Shown piece by piece: positions 47,779 through 59,587 of a stretch of 64,000 nucleotides of DNA (its first letter is position 1; every line of letters starts with the position of its first letter). A program made the translations under genes and the position numbers. A model generated the notes under the pieces. That model saw only the letters and a list, made by a program, of their open reading frames with translations. It was not told where the DNA came from and made no database searches. The DNA comes from Cyrtodaria siliqua (taxonomy: Eukaryota > Mollusca > Bivalvia > Adapedonta > Hiatellidae), in assembly GCA_037043455.1 (NCBI GenBank), contig JAWPHD010001211.1, forward strand, positions 248,001 to 312,000, written 5' to 3'.

Positions 47779-48690
47779 ACCCATTTAATGTGTCGACGTG
47801 CCCTAAAACACTATTCGTTCTTTTTGTTCAGATATAATAATTATTTAAATAGGAACTACCGACGCATTTATAGATTAATAATAATGTGTAAGAAACACAC
47901 GTTTAGTGTGTCAAAATGCACGCATAATTCTTAAATAATTATTATATGGCGAGCATGGGCGTGTCTGATCTTTAAACATTTTTAAATGGACCTCCCAACG
48001 GATTTTGGGGGAAGCTATCATGTGTTTGAATATTCTATTGCACAGGTTAAAAATTAGAATAGATTTTGAATGGAACAGTATTAACAATACTGCCTGTTAC
48101 AATGACAAATCCAAGTTTATATTACATTTCAACGCAGGTATTGCAATATTATATTTTTAAAATATTGTTAATACAAATAGCCTTCATTAGATCGTTGTAA
48201 AAAAAAACAAAGTTATTATAATGTAAATCTGGTAAATTAATTAGTTTTGATCAGTTTATTATCATATTTTACGCACTGTAGTATTGCATGCTGCTCAATA
48301 TCGTTCGAAAATCACATGGTGTGTGAGGTCATTTTTCCCGTTCATTCTTTATACAAGAAATTAGGCGTGTCTGCAGCTACCATCAGACATTTTAAAAATC
48401 TGCATAGGAGTCAATTTAATAGGCTAATCATACGTTTTACTAAACTGGGATATGTGTGTGTGCGTGAGTCGTGCGTGCGCGCGTGTGTTAAAGTTTCTAA
48501 ACTGAAGCTAGTAATTCCTATTTTATGTTATAATTTAGTTAATGGAAAACATCTTATTTATCTATATAATTAAAATGAAGATTAAATTATCAGATAGTCC
48601 ACGGTTTCATTTATTTTCTATCGATAATATTTTATTTCCAGTGATACACTCACTATACAAGGCATGGCAAACATTGCGTTTATCAGATGA
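47779..48690 (+). repeat. 1021-bp tandem duplication, copy 1
   Basis: About 910 bp (47779-48690) recur at 48800-49720 with a constant offset of 1021 and very few differences, so the duplication is recent. The plus-strand frame 48247-48573 is broken in copy 2 by a (TG)n length change. With AT-biased composition and no domain, it is not called a gene. Confidence 0.9.
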
Positions 48691-48799
48691 CTCGTATACT
48701 TACTCCCGGATATAACGTCGAAAAACAGTCAAGAGAAGAAAACTCATTGGAAAATAGTTCTTTTTATTCATCTTTCATCAGGTTTTGTGCACAATATAT

Positions 48800-49720
48800 G
48801 ACCCATTTAATGTGTCGACGTGCCCTAAAACACTATTCGTTCTTTTTGTTCAGATATAATAATTATTTAAAAAGGAACTACCGACGCATTTATAGATTAA
48901 TAATAATGTGTAAGAAACACACGTTTAGTGTGTCAAAATGCACGCATAATTCTTAAATAATTATTATATGGCGAGCATGGGCGTGTCTGATCTTTAAACA
49001 TTTTTAAATGGACCTCCCAACGGATTTTGGGGAAAGCTATCATGTGTTTGAACATTCTATTGCACAGGTTAAAAATTAGAATAGATTTTGAATGGAACAG
49101 TATTAACAATACTGCCTGTTACAATGACAAATCCAAGTTTATATTACATTTCAACGCAGGTATTGCAATATTATATTTTTAAAATATTGTTAATACAAAT
49201 AGCCTTCATTAGATCGTTGTAAAAAAAACAAAGTTATTATAATGTAAATCTGGTAAATTAATTAGTTTTGATCAGTTTATTATCATATTTTACGCACTGT
49301 AGTATTGCATGCTGCTCAATATCGTTCGAAAATCACATGGTGTGTGAGGTCATTTTTCCCGTTCATTCTTTATACAAGAAATTAGGCGTGTCTGCAGCTA
49401 CCATCAGACATTTTAAAAATCTGCATAGGAGTCAATTTAATAGGCTAATCATACGTTTTACTAAACTGGGATATGTGTGTGTGTGCGTGAGTCGTGCGTG
49501 CGTGTGTTAAAGTTTCTAAACTGAAGCTAGTAATTCCTATTTTATGTTATAATTTAGTTAATGGAAAACATCTTATTTATCTATATAATTAAAATGAAGA
49601 TTTAAATTATTAGATAGTCCACGGTTTCATTTATTTTCTATCAATAATATTTTATTTCCAGTGATACACCGTATAAGGCTCACTATATAAGGCATGGCAA
49701 ACATTGCGTTTATCAGATGA
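48800..49720 (+). repeat. 1021-bp tandem duplication, copy 2
   Basis: Matches copy 1. Differences include the (TG)n length near 49480, CAGATAG versus TAGATAG, and a 13-bp insertion near 49670 (CGTATAAGGCTCA region). Confidence 0.9.
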
Positions 49721-50057
49721 AACATTTGAGATGCGTGTAATGTGAGAGAAATTATGATTCACAATATATATAGCATTTAAATCGAGCAGCATAACAGTCC
49801 AATTTGACAAGAAATAAGAGGAAAAACAATCATAACACATTATTCGTTCTTCAAACTGGCCTATTTCGATTACTTGAATAGAATTGCTCGTTTACTGTGT
49901 CATGTTATAAATGCGACAATTGTAATACCAAACATAAAAACAGATTTATGATTCATTGGTGTTATATATAACATATTATTAGTTAGTACATAACATACTA
50001 CTTAAGTATTTATTTACAAAGGTTTATAAATATACATAATTATTAACGTGTTAATAT
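49721..50057. other. Unassigned AT-rich sequence
   Basis: No supported feature. It ends at the (GATA)n tail of the LINE. Confidence 0.5.
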
Positions 50058-50363
50058 ATAGATAGATAGATAACTTTATTTCCAAATTCCAATAGGCTTA
50101 AAAGCCCGTGAGGATACAATATACAGTTACATAAAACATGGCAACAGTGTAGGATTTTACAAACAAGAAACTTTTGTTAATCTGAGACAGTCACAGCAAA
50201 ATGCACGTATACTGGCACGCACTCAATCACTTACGCACTCACGCGCACAACAATTTCTATCAAGTGGACTTAACCATTGAGAAGGCGTATTACTACATAC
50301 TATAAATAAATACTGAACCATACATTTCATAACACATTCGGTAAAATAAATTACCTATATTTA
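50058..50363 (-). repeat. LINE 3' UTR and (TATC)n tail
   Basis: Between the ORF stop and the short tandem tail. Shared with the 59420-59587 copy: TACGCCTTCTCA-like, CCTACACTGTTGC and TGGAAATAAAG blocks in the same order. Confidence 0.8.
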
Positions 50364-51323
50364 CTAAGTTCTATATAATGTTTCGTTTCGTAATTTAAAT
50401 GCTTTTAAAACAAAGGTACAAAGCTTGTGAATATATACTTTATTTTGTGAATTTAGTAATTCCAAAAATTTCATCATGTTTGGCCTCTTGTAAAAATATT
50501 GTGGAATGTATTGCTTTCTTAAGACAGTATACGTTTGGCATTCCAACACAAAATGAAATTCATCTTCAAGTTTATTACAAAATAAACATAATCTTTCGAT
50601 AACAGGAATTCTGTTTGGTTTAACCCATCTTCCCGCTTCAATTTGCAACCTATGAGATGACACCCGTAATTTGGTAAGTGCTTGACACATTTTGAAAATA
50701 TTTATATTATCAAGATATGGTTGAAACTGAAAAGATGCAAAGCTTCTATAAAACACTGCTCTGGTGGAGATATCTAATCGACTATGCCAATTTTGAGCGA
50801 AATTGTCATTTAACCGTTGCTTTAATACTGCAAGAAATAAATTACAATTACCAACATTTTGTTGTAGCCATACATCATAAAACCCAAGAGAGGACAATAA
50901 GTGTTTCAACTGTGAAACCCAGTTTTTTTTGCGAGGATATATTTCACAGTCATTTAACATCATGTTATACACTATTTTTATATATTTACGTTCATGTACG
51001 CTCATAATTTTTAACCAATATTTAACAATTATAAAATATCTTCTTGTAATAAATGATGTTCTACCAAATTCCCCATATATAAAATCATTTTGTGTTGTCT
51101 TTTTAACACCCAAAATATGTTTGCAGAACTGTAAATGCACTCTTTCAATTGATATAGCTTGTACGAATCCCCACACCTCACTTCCGTAATTTAAAATTGG
51201 AGTTATCAATTTATCAAACAAATCTAATTTATGTTTTGGTGATACAAATGTAAATTTATACAAATACCTATTCATTTTAAAAATAGCTTTTTGTGCTTGA
51301 CCAGCAAGGGTAGTTTCTGCCTT
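50364..51323 (-). pseudogene. LINE reverse transcriptase C-terminal region
   Basis: The frame is open from 51323 (KAETTLAGQAQKAIF) to the stop at 50364, about 319 codons. It starts in the RT thumb/connection part: LFDKLITPILNYGSEVWGF is the typical sequence just after the RT palm. It continues through a linker with VSSHRLQIEAGRW to a Cys2-His-Cys element (CLFCNKLEDEFHFVLEC, spacing C-x2-C-x7-H-x4-C) and a short basic end. In intact elements this part follows the catalytic palm with its paired Asp residues; no such motif is present here. An in-frame TAA at 51324-51326 separates it from the upstream linker in the same frame, so the core was lost without changing frame. It is a fragment of a dead copy. 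Confidence 0.9.
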
Positions 51324-51659
51324 TTATATATATCTTGCGTTTACAAAAGTAGCTGTTTTGACTCGATCATACTCCGTCTTACAATATCTAACAATATATT
51401 TATAGTGTGACCGAGCTTTAACCATATTAATTCTATTTATGTCGCTTTTATTTTCTCTATATTTATTTAACATTTGAAAGAAATAAAACTTGCTTTCATG
51501 ACACTCATCATTATACCATGGGTTTTCTTTTGCATTATTAAATACGGGAGCATCAGCTTTAACATTGTCGTTATAATTAAGTTTGCGTTTAAAAATTGGT
51601 GAAGACACATCTTCAATAATGGCATTGAAATCCTGAATGCATAAAATTAATATCCTCAT
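51324..51659 (-). pseudogene. LINE linker between endonuclease and RT
   Basis: The frame encodes NPWYNDECHESKFYFFQMLN and following basic, helical sequence (KARSHYKYIVRYCKTEYDR). This matches the usual position of the post-endonuclease linker (a W-x-x-x-E/D-C segment followed by charged helices). It overlaps the end of the endonuclease frame by 47 bp in another frame. The true protein therefore passes from one to the other through a single frameshift near 51630-51645. The frame ends in TAA exactly where RT sequence should begin. Confidence 0.85.
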
Positions 51660-52692
51660 TAGTCATACAATGTTCTAATTTGCCATCTAAAGCAATCAAA
51701 TTATCATTTATGTCTGCTTTACTGAAACTCTCAATAAAAACATTTTTGTTATTGTTGCTCCATACATACTTATAATTTAATCGTTCATAATCATTGTTGA
51801 TGGGCGACGCCTCTACGTTTGGTTTAGAAAAATCTAAGGAGCATGTTACTAAACTATGGTCCGACAAAATATTTGGTTCGCCAACTTCGAACTCACTTAC
51901 ATGCGAAAATAGATTTTGTGAAGACAACACATAGTCAACTAATGAACTTCCCCTACTACCAACAAATGTATAGCGACCAATCCCTTTATCATTACCAAAT
52001 CTACCGTTTAAAATACGTAAAGAACTCTGTTTGCATAAGTCTAGTAGCAGTAACCCATTATTATTAACATGACCTTTATCCTCAGAAAAACGTAACAATT
52101 CAACATCAGAAATATAATCATCAGGTAGCATATGCATATGAACATTGTTATCGTTTATGACGTAATCACAGTGTGTGGATGTACGACTGTTAAAGTCACC
52201 GAGAATTAGCATTCTACACTCATTTATACTTTTATTTTCAATATATGCAATATATTCTAACAAACGATCAAAAATATTGGTTTCAACCATTGCCTGGCGG
52301 CTGCTGTCATCGGGTAATACATAGGTTAAGCAAACATATAAATCACTACTAAAAGATAATCTTTGACCCTCAATTTTGACCCAGATAATATCATCATCGC
52401 TGACAAATACCAATGTGTCCTTCGAAACAAACTCGTGTCTAATGTATACTGCTATACCGCCCGAGTTACGCTTGCATGATTTCTTATTCTCAGTCCTATG
52501 TAACACGAAACACTCAAAACTATCAACATTAACATCGGAAAATTCATCGGTCCACGTTTCAGTGAGCAATACTATATCGTTCGATTTAAAAATTGCATCT
52601 AGTTCAATACTTTTCAGTTTATTCGTTCTCTTTGTAATCAAACCTTGAATGTTCAAAAGCGCAAAACGCAGCTTCACCTTCTCAGCGTCCAC
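51613..52692 (-). pseudogene. LINE APE-type endonuclease domain
   Basis: About 345 residues of an endonuclease/exonuclease/phosphatase fold, the enzyme that nicks target DNA to prime reverse transcription. Numbering from 52692, the expected catalytic set is present: N14 (LLNIQGL), E45 (LLTETW), Y124 (LTYVLP), D166 and N168 (GDFNSR), D253 (LVDYVL) and the S-D-H triad at 278-280 (SDHSLV). The first codon of this stretch is GTG, directly after an in-frame TAG, so no independent ATG start is evident. The last 14 or so residues are out of frame because of the frameshift before the linker. The domain itself looks undamaged, so the copy may be fairly young despite losing RT. Confidence 0.92.
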
Positions 52693-53394
52693 CTATTTAT
52701 GTTCAGATTTGTCATGGTTATTACTCCCAACTGTTTGGCTAAATATAGAAATCCGTGGTTCCCGCTCGCGACTTATTGACTCGCTTAACTCTTTCTTATT
52801 ATATGGTTTAGCTGAACTTGACCGTTTTGTACTTCTGTTCGCTGCACGTGAAACATGGGATCGTTCCCGTCGCTCAGTTGGTAGCGTCTCCGTAATAATC
52901 AGATTCTCAACATTGTTCACATGTGAAGGCACATTCACGGGTGACCAGGATCTAAATATAGTTGGCTGTGTTTGATCTGGTTGGATATATGAACTTGTAT
53001 TCCGAGACGGATTAATGCCGGGATTAATGACGTCAGTGTTTACCGGATCCAATAACGGTACTCTGGTATCAGGTAGACATATATCGTTTTGTACACAAGG
53101 CTTAGTACGTTCCGTACCACACGTATCACTGCTGCTTACACTGTGCATCGACGCGTTGTGTAATTCCTCGTTGGTCATGTCCGTTACTTTATCGCGTGTA
53201 CAATTTGAGCTGTGGTCATCATACCGGTCGTCTGTATGGGTATGTGTACGGATCTGGGACATAATTGGACTGTTATTTATATGTGCGAAATCAACAATGC
53301 GATTATTGCCGATGACCTTGAACCAATCGGGAAATTCGTCTCTAACCACCCGTCCGTCTATTGCTAACCTGGCTGGATACAGTATATATACTGC
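52693..53394 (-). pseudogene. LINE N-terminal/ORF1-like region, same frame as the endonuclease
   Basis: Open from 53394 to a TAG at 52693-52695, about 233 codons. It starts near YPARLAIDGRVVRDEFPDWF. The rest is polar and Ser/Thr/Asn-rich (THTHTDDRYDDHSSN), ending in a basic stretch (NRSTKRSSSAKPYNKKE). No zinc knuckle or RRM is visible. It is in the same frame as the endonuclease, separated only by the TAG. The region is therefore either the N-terminal part of a single long ORF with a nonsense mutation, or an ORF1 followed immediately by ORF2. No ATG occurs before the upstream stop at 53395-53397; the internal start used by simple ORF calling is GTG. Confidence 0.65.
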
Positions 53395-54550
53395 TTAAAT
53401 ATCGTGTATAACTACTTGACTGCACATGCCATAAAGTATACTTGCAAGCTCCGCCCTCTATTGTTCATGGGTAAAACTAACAAACAGTTACTATCTGCTC
53501 CATTGTACAAGTTAACATGATGTGTGCTTTTGTAAATATTTAATTGGTTGAAGAAAGCTTGATTGACAGCTCGTTCCGTGTGTGACACGATTAATAAGAA
53601 TCGAATTTCCACCTTCCATCCGTATCAAATTATTGAAATAAGCTCCGCCCACAGACTTAACGATATCGATGATCGATTAACTGCTCAACGGAATGTCACG
53701 GTTACTTAAGCAGGGTCATTGCAGGATAACAGCGGGATATCACCAATGCCATATAACACCAGATAACACTTGTAGCAGCCTATGGAGAAAATCAATTATT
53801 GCAATCACAATAGTGTAGTATACTTTTGGGTTTTAAAAAACACCCAAAGTATATAGTATCAATAATTCTTACAACATTTATCACTAAAGCCTTGTATATT
53901 GCCTATTCCAGATTGTTATTTTTGAATATGAAATCAATTGTATTGGAATAAATAATTAACTCTGGCATAATTTTGAGTTAAAAACATATCTAGACACATT
54001 ATGCTCCAAACAATTAAAAAGTTGTATAACAATAATAAGATTATCATCACATTGTTTAAGAATAGAAAAAGGGAAATACGCAAGAGAGAGAATAGAGAGA
54101 AACGAAAGAGTTTGCGAAATTTGTAACACTAAAGATATTTAAGACGAGTTTTAGGCCATTTTATTTTGATATGTACTACTTACTCTAACATTAGAAACAA
54201 ATACATTCCTGAATCAGTATTACACAACTAGACGAAGCATGTTTAAATTTGTAGAATTGTTGCAGTCATTAAACAAAAAGATTATTCATAGTTTAAGTAA
54301 ATTCATTTCCGATGCACTTGTATTAAGGCTATCTACATCAAATTTAACAGACTAAAAATAAACCAGACATATTATTTCAGAACATCCTCGTTTATCGTTG
54401 ACATACCATAATATGTGTATTTTTTGTTTTGTTTAAATATGTATGAAGCAAAGTAAAACGTCATGGTAATGATTATTTTGTTGTATATGCAATGTTAAAC
54501 AATGTTAATATAAGAAGGTGAATACGTTTCATGGAGCTTGACAGTCGTAA
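53395..54550. other. Unassigned sequence between two LINE remnants
   Basis: GCTCCGCCC words at 53450 and 53642 could belong to a LINE 5' UTR or a flanking repeat. Otherwise AT-rich and featureless. Confidence 0.45.
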
Positions 54551-54859
54551 ACTAGATTTAGATGTTCTGCACACAACTTAGCTATCGAGGAAGGAATCTA
54601 TAGGAATGTCCCTAGAGAGAATAGGTTGTGTACTTTTTGTAATATGAATGTCATCGAAAATGAATACCACTTTCTTCTAGCATGTCCTTATTATAGAGAA
54701 CTAAGAAACATGTGCATACCAAGATGTTATTGCAGCTGGCCAAATATGCATAAGTTTAAATCTCTGGTCGGCACGAAACAAATTAGTCTATTAAAAAGTT
54801 TAGCAAAATATATTTATCTGACAAACCAGAAAAGAGAACAAAGTATTATTTTGGAATAG
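54551..54859 (+). pseudogene. LINE ORF2 C-terminal remnant
   Basis: The open frame runs from 54551 (after a TAA) to the stop at 54857-54859, 102 codons. It contains CSAHNLAIEEGIYRNVPREN, then CTFCNMNVIENEYHFLLAC with spacing C-x2-C-x9-H-x4-C. This is the same C-terminal domain as at 50364-51323 (there SSHRLQIEAGRW, then CLFC), but clearly a different family by sequence. The element is 5'-truncated; nothing upstream resembles RT. Confidence 0.85.
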
Positions 54860-55616
54860 CGGTATAGTTATAAATAATAAGCGTTAATAATTATATGTAA
54901 CATGGTGTGATTTTAGCCCATATGCTAATTGTATAGATTACCTTCATACCATGTATAGTACTATTCCACTATCCGTTAATGATCGTCAATTAGAAAACAA
55001 GTAATCCATTTAAATTATTTGCTATAGAATTTACACATATCCTGCACCGAAATAATCCGTTTTATGTTCACACTTGATATATGAATGACCATTGACTAGA
55101 CTAGTTGACGCATGCACATGTCGCACGGGACATTCATGTGGATTTTAAATCGTACAGGTAAAAGTACTTATACTCGGCGGTTACAAAAAAGGCCAAATAC
55201 AACAAAAAAAAATGAGCAGTAAACTGAAATAGTTTCTGTGTGTGAAAAAAATATATTTGCATCTGTTTTGAAGAAACACCATTATGCGAACGATGTAACG
55301 TTATTAAAAGGAATTTTTTTTTTTTTTTTTTTATTTAATATTTACATAAGTTTTTACTATAGTATTAAGAAATATGCATAATAAGTAATTATTCAGATGT
55401 ATGTCATTACTGTAGTTACCATTATATGAATTATATGAATGTATCTTTATCACTAATGGAACTATATGTATATATTAAAATCTGTCAAAAAACCGTTTAA
55501 TTACTCATACCTGTTATCATACTCTTCTCATAGTATATAAGTGTAACTGTTGCCGCCAAATGTATTGGCGATGAACATGTATATATGTTTGAGCCTGAAT
55601 AAAAACTGAACTGAAC
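54860..55616 (+). mobile_element. 3' UTR of the LINE remnant with (CTGAA)n tail
   Basis: Follows the stop codon and ends in GAGCCTGAATAAAAACTGAA with three CTGAA-type repeats. CCGCCAAATGTATTGGCGATG forms a small hairpin shortly before. A poly-T run sits at 55316-55332. Confidence 0.65.
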
Positions 55617-55812
55617 TGAACTGACATCTACTACCGGCTTTTAAAACCGTATTAACGCCGAAACAGTGCGAATCGATTCTTAAATGAATACAACTTACTG
55701 ATTAGGCATATTTGGGGAATATGTATGTAATCTGTATTGCATGTATTCTCAGTGCTATGAATTATATAAAACGGAAGAAACGTTTTACCTAGTCATATGA
55801 GAATGTTTTATT

Positions 55813-55968
55813 AGATATTATTTAACTGCTGGGATAGATTATACGGAAATCCTTCACGAGTGTTAGACGTATGTTTTTTTCTTCACGAACGTGCGTATGT
55901 GGAAAAAGAAAACGTCTACCACCGAGTGAAGGATTACCCAGTAATCGATCTCAGCAGTTAAATAATCT
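55813..55968. mobile_element. MITE/foldback with about 50-bp inverted ends
   Basis: Left arm ATTATTTAACTGCTGGGATA followed by AATCCTTCACGAGTG. The right arm in reverse complement reads ATTATTTAACTGCTGAGATC followed by AATCCTTCACTCGGTG. The arms are imperfect, suggesting an old insertion. Confidence 0.8.
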
Positions 55969-56615
55969 ATTTATTATATGTTAAGGCAGTTTATGTTTTT
56001 TACCAAAATGATTCGCTTTATTGAACGTTATCGGTAGATGAGGTCGACATCAACAACACTTTATTGATGTCACAACTCAACGTCGCAACGTCAGATATTA
56101 TTGTGTTCTGAGTTTTTTATTAATATTTAACGATTATGAATATTTTTGCACTGAGAAATCCAATCTTTCACGCATAGAAATGTAATAATTGGTGTTTATG
56201 GACTTGTGTTTGTTTGTATGAAATTGCATAAGTAGAGTTAACTTTATGTGTTGTCTTTTAACCATTTAAGACCGTACATTTGAAAACAGCAACACATTTA
56301 AGATAATTGATGTGTTATTTTTTAATTTATTATAGTATCACGTCCAAGGTGAAGGATGTGTCTGCATTTAGTATAATAAAATAAGCAAAAGACTGTTTAA
56401 GCCGCGGAAATCTAGCTCTAGTTTCTCACAATCATAGTGGACGCTCTATAGGCTGTCTGTATTAATATATAGTCCTGTTCGACTACTCTATCAACGCCAT
56501 ATATTATTTCTAGTTAACGTTACCTGAGACCGTTTGTATTAATGGCTTTTTTATAAACATCTTTATTTCATTGATATTATTCAAGGTGGGAAATAATATG
56601 AAATAATATTATACT
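55969..56615. other. Unassigned AT-rich sequence
   Basis: No gene or RNA recognised. Confidence 0.5.
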
Positions 56616-56619
56616 ACTA

Positions 56620-56691
<72 letters not shown>

Positions 56692-56692
56692 G
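56616..56692 (+). repeat. (ATT)n microsatellite
   Basis: About 24 uninterrupted trinucleotide repeats, likely polymorphic in length. Confidence 0.95.
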
Positions 56693-57339
56693 CACTTGTA
56701 TGATATACTTATCCCAAATAAGGGTGCACGGGCACAATGTTAATCTTCGGGACTGTTTTTGTCCAGAAATTGATAAATTCAATCATGTATCGGTTTTGTT
56801 GATTATGAAAATAAAACAATCATCTCTTTTGCATGGCCTTTACAATACATTGCACAGAGAAGGGAGAATTGTCTGTATAAATAGACTAACACTTACTTTA
56901 TGTAGGAACTCGTATTGTTTTATACGTAAATAATGTGATAATTATTATTTTATGTGTGTGTATAAGCCTTATTTTATCTTGAAAAGTGAACAGATGTTGT
57001 TCAACAGTTTATTTCATATCTGATTTGAGATAATACATGATGTTTTAAGATATTTTTTAATGTATGCCACTTTGCTATTATTGATTACGAAACAGCGGAT
57101 TAGATATAACCTTTTATTACACTTTTAGATGTGTGATCGTTATGGCCTTGCATAACCTTCAAAGGTCTCGATTGACAATGGCGGTACACCTTTTATGCAG
57201 TTGAATATGTGAATACTCTGTTCTTTTGTATTAAATCGTGTTTCTCACTTGATTTTATACTTGTATTGTCTCCAATATTCGTTTAAGACTGACATAGTAC
57301 TATATATGTGGGTAATTTGTATTGTAAATATGGATTGTT
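56693..57339. other. Unassigned sequence
   Basis: A 77-codon plus-strand frame at 56700-56933 is not recognisable. Nothing else is supported. Confidence 0.45.
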
Positions 57340-57430
57340 TGTACTATGATGAGACAGAAATAAAGAAATTATATAGAAGTGTTTATTCAGATAATTCCAA
57401 TGCGTCATAAGACCCGTGAGGATACAACAA
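57340..57430. mobile_element. Two LINE-type 3' ends meeting tail to tail
   Basis: On the plus strand TACTATGATGAGACAGAAAT then AAAG (57341-57365) looks like one LINE 3' end. On the minus strand TATCCTCACGGGTCTTATGA (57425-57406) resembles the 3' UTR word of the 50058 family. The junction is near 57370. Confidence 0.4.
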
Positions 57431-58164
57431 ATACATATAAACTTGACAGAGATAGTGAAGTATATATACAACTTTATAGCAACAACGTATGTATAAGGTA
57501 TATATGCTATAGCATCGTGCATTTAAAATTCATTTCGAGATAGCTAGATAATTTATCGTGTATTCAAGTTTTGGAGTTAATGTTACTTTTTCTCTTTAAC
57601 TTCATACAATTTTAATATATAATTCCTAAATACAGCTTCCAAATATAAACCCCAACGACTTACAATAACTGCAAATAATACTCAAAATGACAGTCGTCAT
57701 GTGTTAATTGCGTGTATAAACAGTAACACCTGTTACAGTAGTACAGACTCCATATAGGCGGAGGGACTATAATCCTTAGAATTATACACACACACAATAG
57801 TACAGACGAGCGGCTAGGATATTTTCTACAACCGCCCAAAACACACAAGAGTTAACATACTGTGTTATTGTGTATACTTATTGTTACTGTGTCAGTTTTA
57901 AATAGATATGCCATTTCTAATTGTGAAAACATGCAAAATGACACTTTAAGACTATCTCCCGAGTTGTCAGTAAATTGGTTTCTGTTCAGTTATACTCAAT
58001 CTCAAAGCAGCGTGCGTTATATGGTGCATACACATACCGCTGTTCAAGTAAAAGTTTAACAATTATATTATATAAATAATAAACAAAAGGCGACCCCATC
58101 ATGAATGATTTATTTAGAACTTGGTGTAACACTGTTGTCTGTTGATTAAAATAAAAAAAGAACA
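57431..58164. other. Unassigned sequence
   Basis: May include decayed 3' UTR of the minus-strand LINE end at 57430. Otherwise no supported feature. Confidence 0.4.
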
Positions 58165-58752
58165 ATTGCTTACTGGGCAAGATTAATAGAAACTACCAGT
58201 AGTGACAATACTATGAAACTTTCTTTAAAGTTATATATCGTGTTAAGAAAAGTAAATTGTACATATTTAAATTATCTTGGATACAGAATATTAAACACAT
58301 TCTATGCACTTCTGGGTTTTCCGGAATTTGGTACAACCAAACCTTTATAAATGCAAAGTGGTTTGTTTAATCATTAAAGAACTACATTTTCATACGGAAT
58401 TGTCCCTCCGAACTATTACTTGATACAAACACCTATCAATATTTTAAAACTTGTTTTATACAGTTTTATATCAAAGCATTATCTAGTTACCGCTGTAATA
58501 AGCTTATAGCATTTTTAACAAGAAAGAACTCCCAAGTTACCAATAGAAGTCAGAATATGGCGAAATACCCTAACAGCTGATAGAAAATGTACTCAATGTA
58601 ACGATCTTGGGGATGAGATACATTTTGTTTTAGTATATCCGCTATTTCTAAACGATAGAATACACTATATTAAAATCTATTTTTTACTACGACCAATCAT
58701 GCCGAAATTTATAGAACTGTTATCAAATGAAAACAAAACATATCATCAATAA
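58165..58752 (+). pseudogene. Degenerate LINE ORF2 C-terminal region
   Basis: Several plus-strand frames together give the C-terminal part of a LINE protein. YWARLIETTSS occurs at about 58169. A shifted frame gives WYNQTFINAKWFV at about 58330. The last frame, open 58519-58752, carries TPKLPIEVRIWRN and then CTQCNDLGDEIHFVLVY. The Cys2-His-Cys element has lost its fourth ligand (Tyr instead of Cys), and at least two frameshifts and several stops are present. It is clearly older than the copy at 50364. No frame here exceeds about 80 codons, so automatic calling misses it. Confidence 0.8.
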
Positions 58753-59419
58753 ACTGAGTATTTTTTAGTTATAAACTAACACATTATTTTAAAGGGAAAT
58801 ATTGAATTTAAATTCTATACATGTATTTAATTAATAAAATATGATTTGATTGTAAGTGCGCACTAACGGCTGAGGTGCGAGCAATGTGTGCGCGGTGCAC
58901 AGGCATAATTATATTTGTCTTTCTTAATTGTTGATGTTGTACATAATTAACATTATCAGTTTGTTCATCTAACTAAATGTTTATCCGTAGACGATAAAGA
59001 TAATTCAGCGAGTTGGCATATGTAATTATTGAAAATATGGCACATCAATAAGAACATTATTTAACTGTTCTAATAGTATTATTTATAACTCACTTAAATG
59101 TTATTGTCTCATTAATTTAAAGGGAAGGGTTTAAACTAATGTTGGTAGAACTTGTTACCCGACCCATTTGTCATTATACTATTTCTATTGTAGATATGTG
59201 GATATTATCCTGTGTGTAAAATTATTGGCAATAAAATATGTTTAAATCATTAATTTGAACTTAAATACTATTCTTTTCCACCACCATTTAGTTTTATGAA
59301 TAGTCGTTTCCTGTTAGTACCGTCATTGTGTCGCATAAGTAAATAGGGATGATTTGTAATTGATTTATGCAAGGAAGTGGAAATTGTGATGATTTGTAAT
59401 TGATTTATGCAAGGAATTG
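58753..59419. other. Unassigned AT-rich sequence, with a 46-bp duplication
   Basis: May be part of the LINE 3' region. GATGATTTGTAATTGATTTA occurs twice, at 59349 and 59388. Confidence 0.5.
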
Positions 59420-59587
59420 TTAATATTCGCCTTCTCACTGTATCAGGTCAGTTAAGATAAACTGTATATTTGGATATTTATTTTGTGTTATACCTACACT
59501 GTTGCATGCTTTGTGAAATTGTATGTTTTATCCTCATGGGCTTTTAAGCCTGTAGGAAATTGGAAATAAAGATATCTATCTATCTAT
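59420..59587 (+). mobile_element. LINE 3' UTR end, plus strand
   Basis: Shares ordered blocks with the minus-strand LINE 3' UTR at 50058-50363: CGCCTTCTCA, CTACACTGTTGC, ATCCTCATGGGCTTTTAAGC, TGGAAATAAAGATATC, then (TATC)n. It may be the true end of the degenerate ORF at 58165, or a separate 5'-truncated insertion. Confidence 0.8.

Larger units (their letters stand above)
50058..53394 (-). mobile_element. Minus-strand non-LTR retrotransposon, internally deleted
   Basis: Read on the minus strand it has an ORF1-like or N-terminal region, an APE-type endonuclease, a linker, an RT thumb/C-terminal region, a 300-bp 3' UTR and a (TATC)n tail at 50058-50073. The 3' UTR (TATCCTCACGGGCTTTTAAG, AATTTGGAAATAAAG) matches the plus-strand 3' end at 59420-59587, so both belong to one family. 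The catalytic RT core is missing, the frame is broken at least three times, and the 5' end is not defined. Confidence 0.9.

Noticed and set aside
48247..48573. 108-codon frame repeated at 49268-49510
   Set aside because: The apparent conservation is explained by the 1021-bp duplication; a (TG)n change truncates the second copy and no family features are visible.
48687..48956. 89-codon frame with basic, Tyr/Arg-rich composition
   Set aside because: It spans the junction between the two copies of the duplication and has no recognisable domain.
56700..56933. 77-codon frame next to the (ATT)n tract
   Set aside because: I checked it for LINE C-terminal motifs and found no Cys2-His-Cys element.
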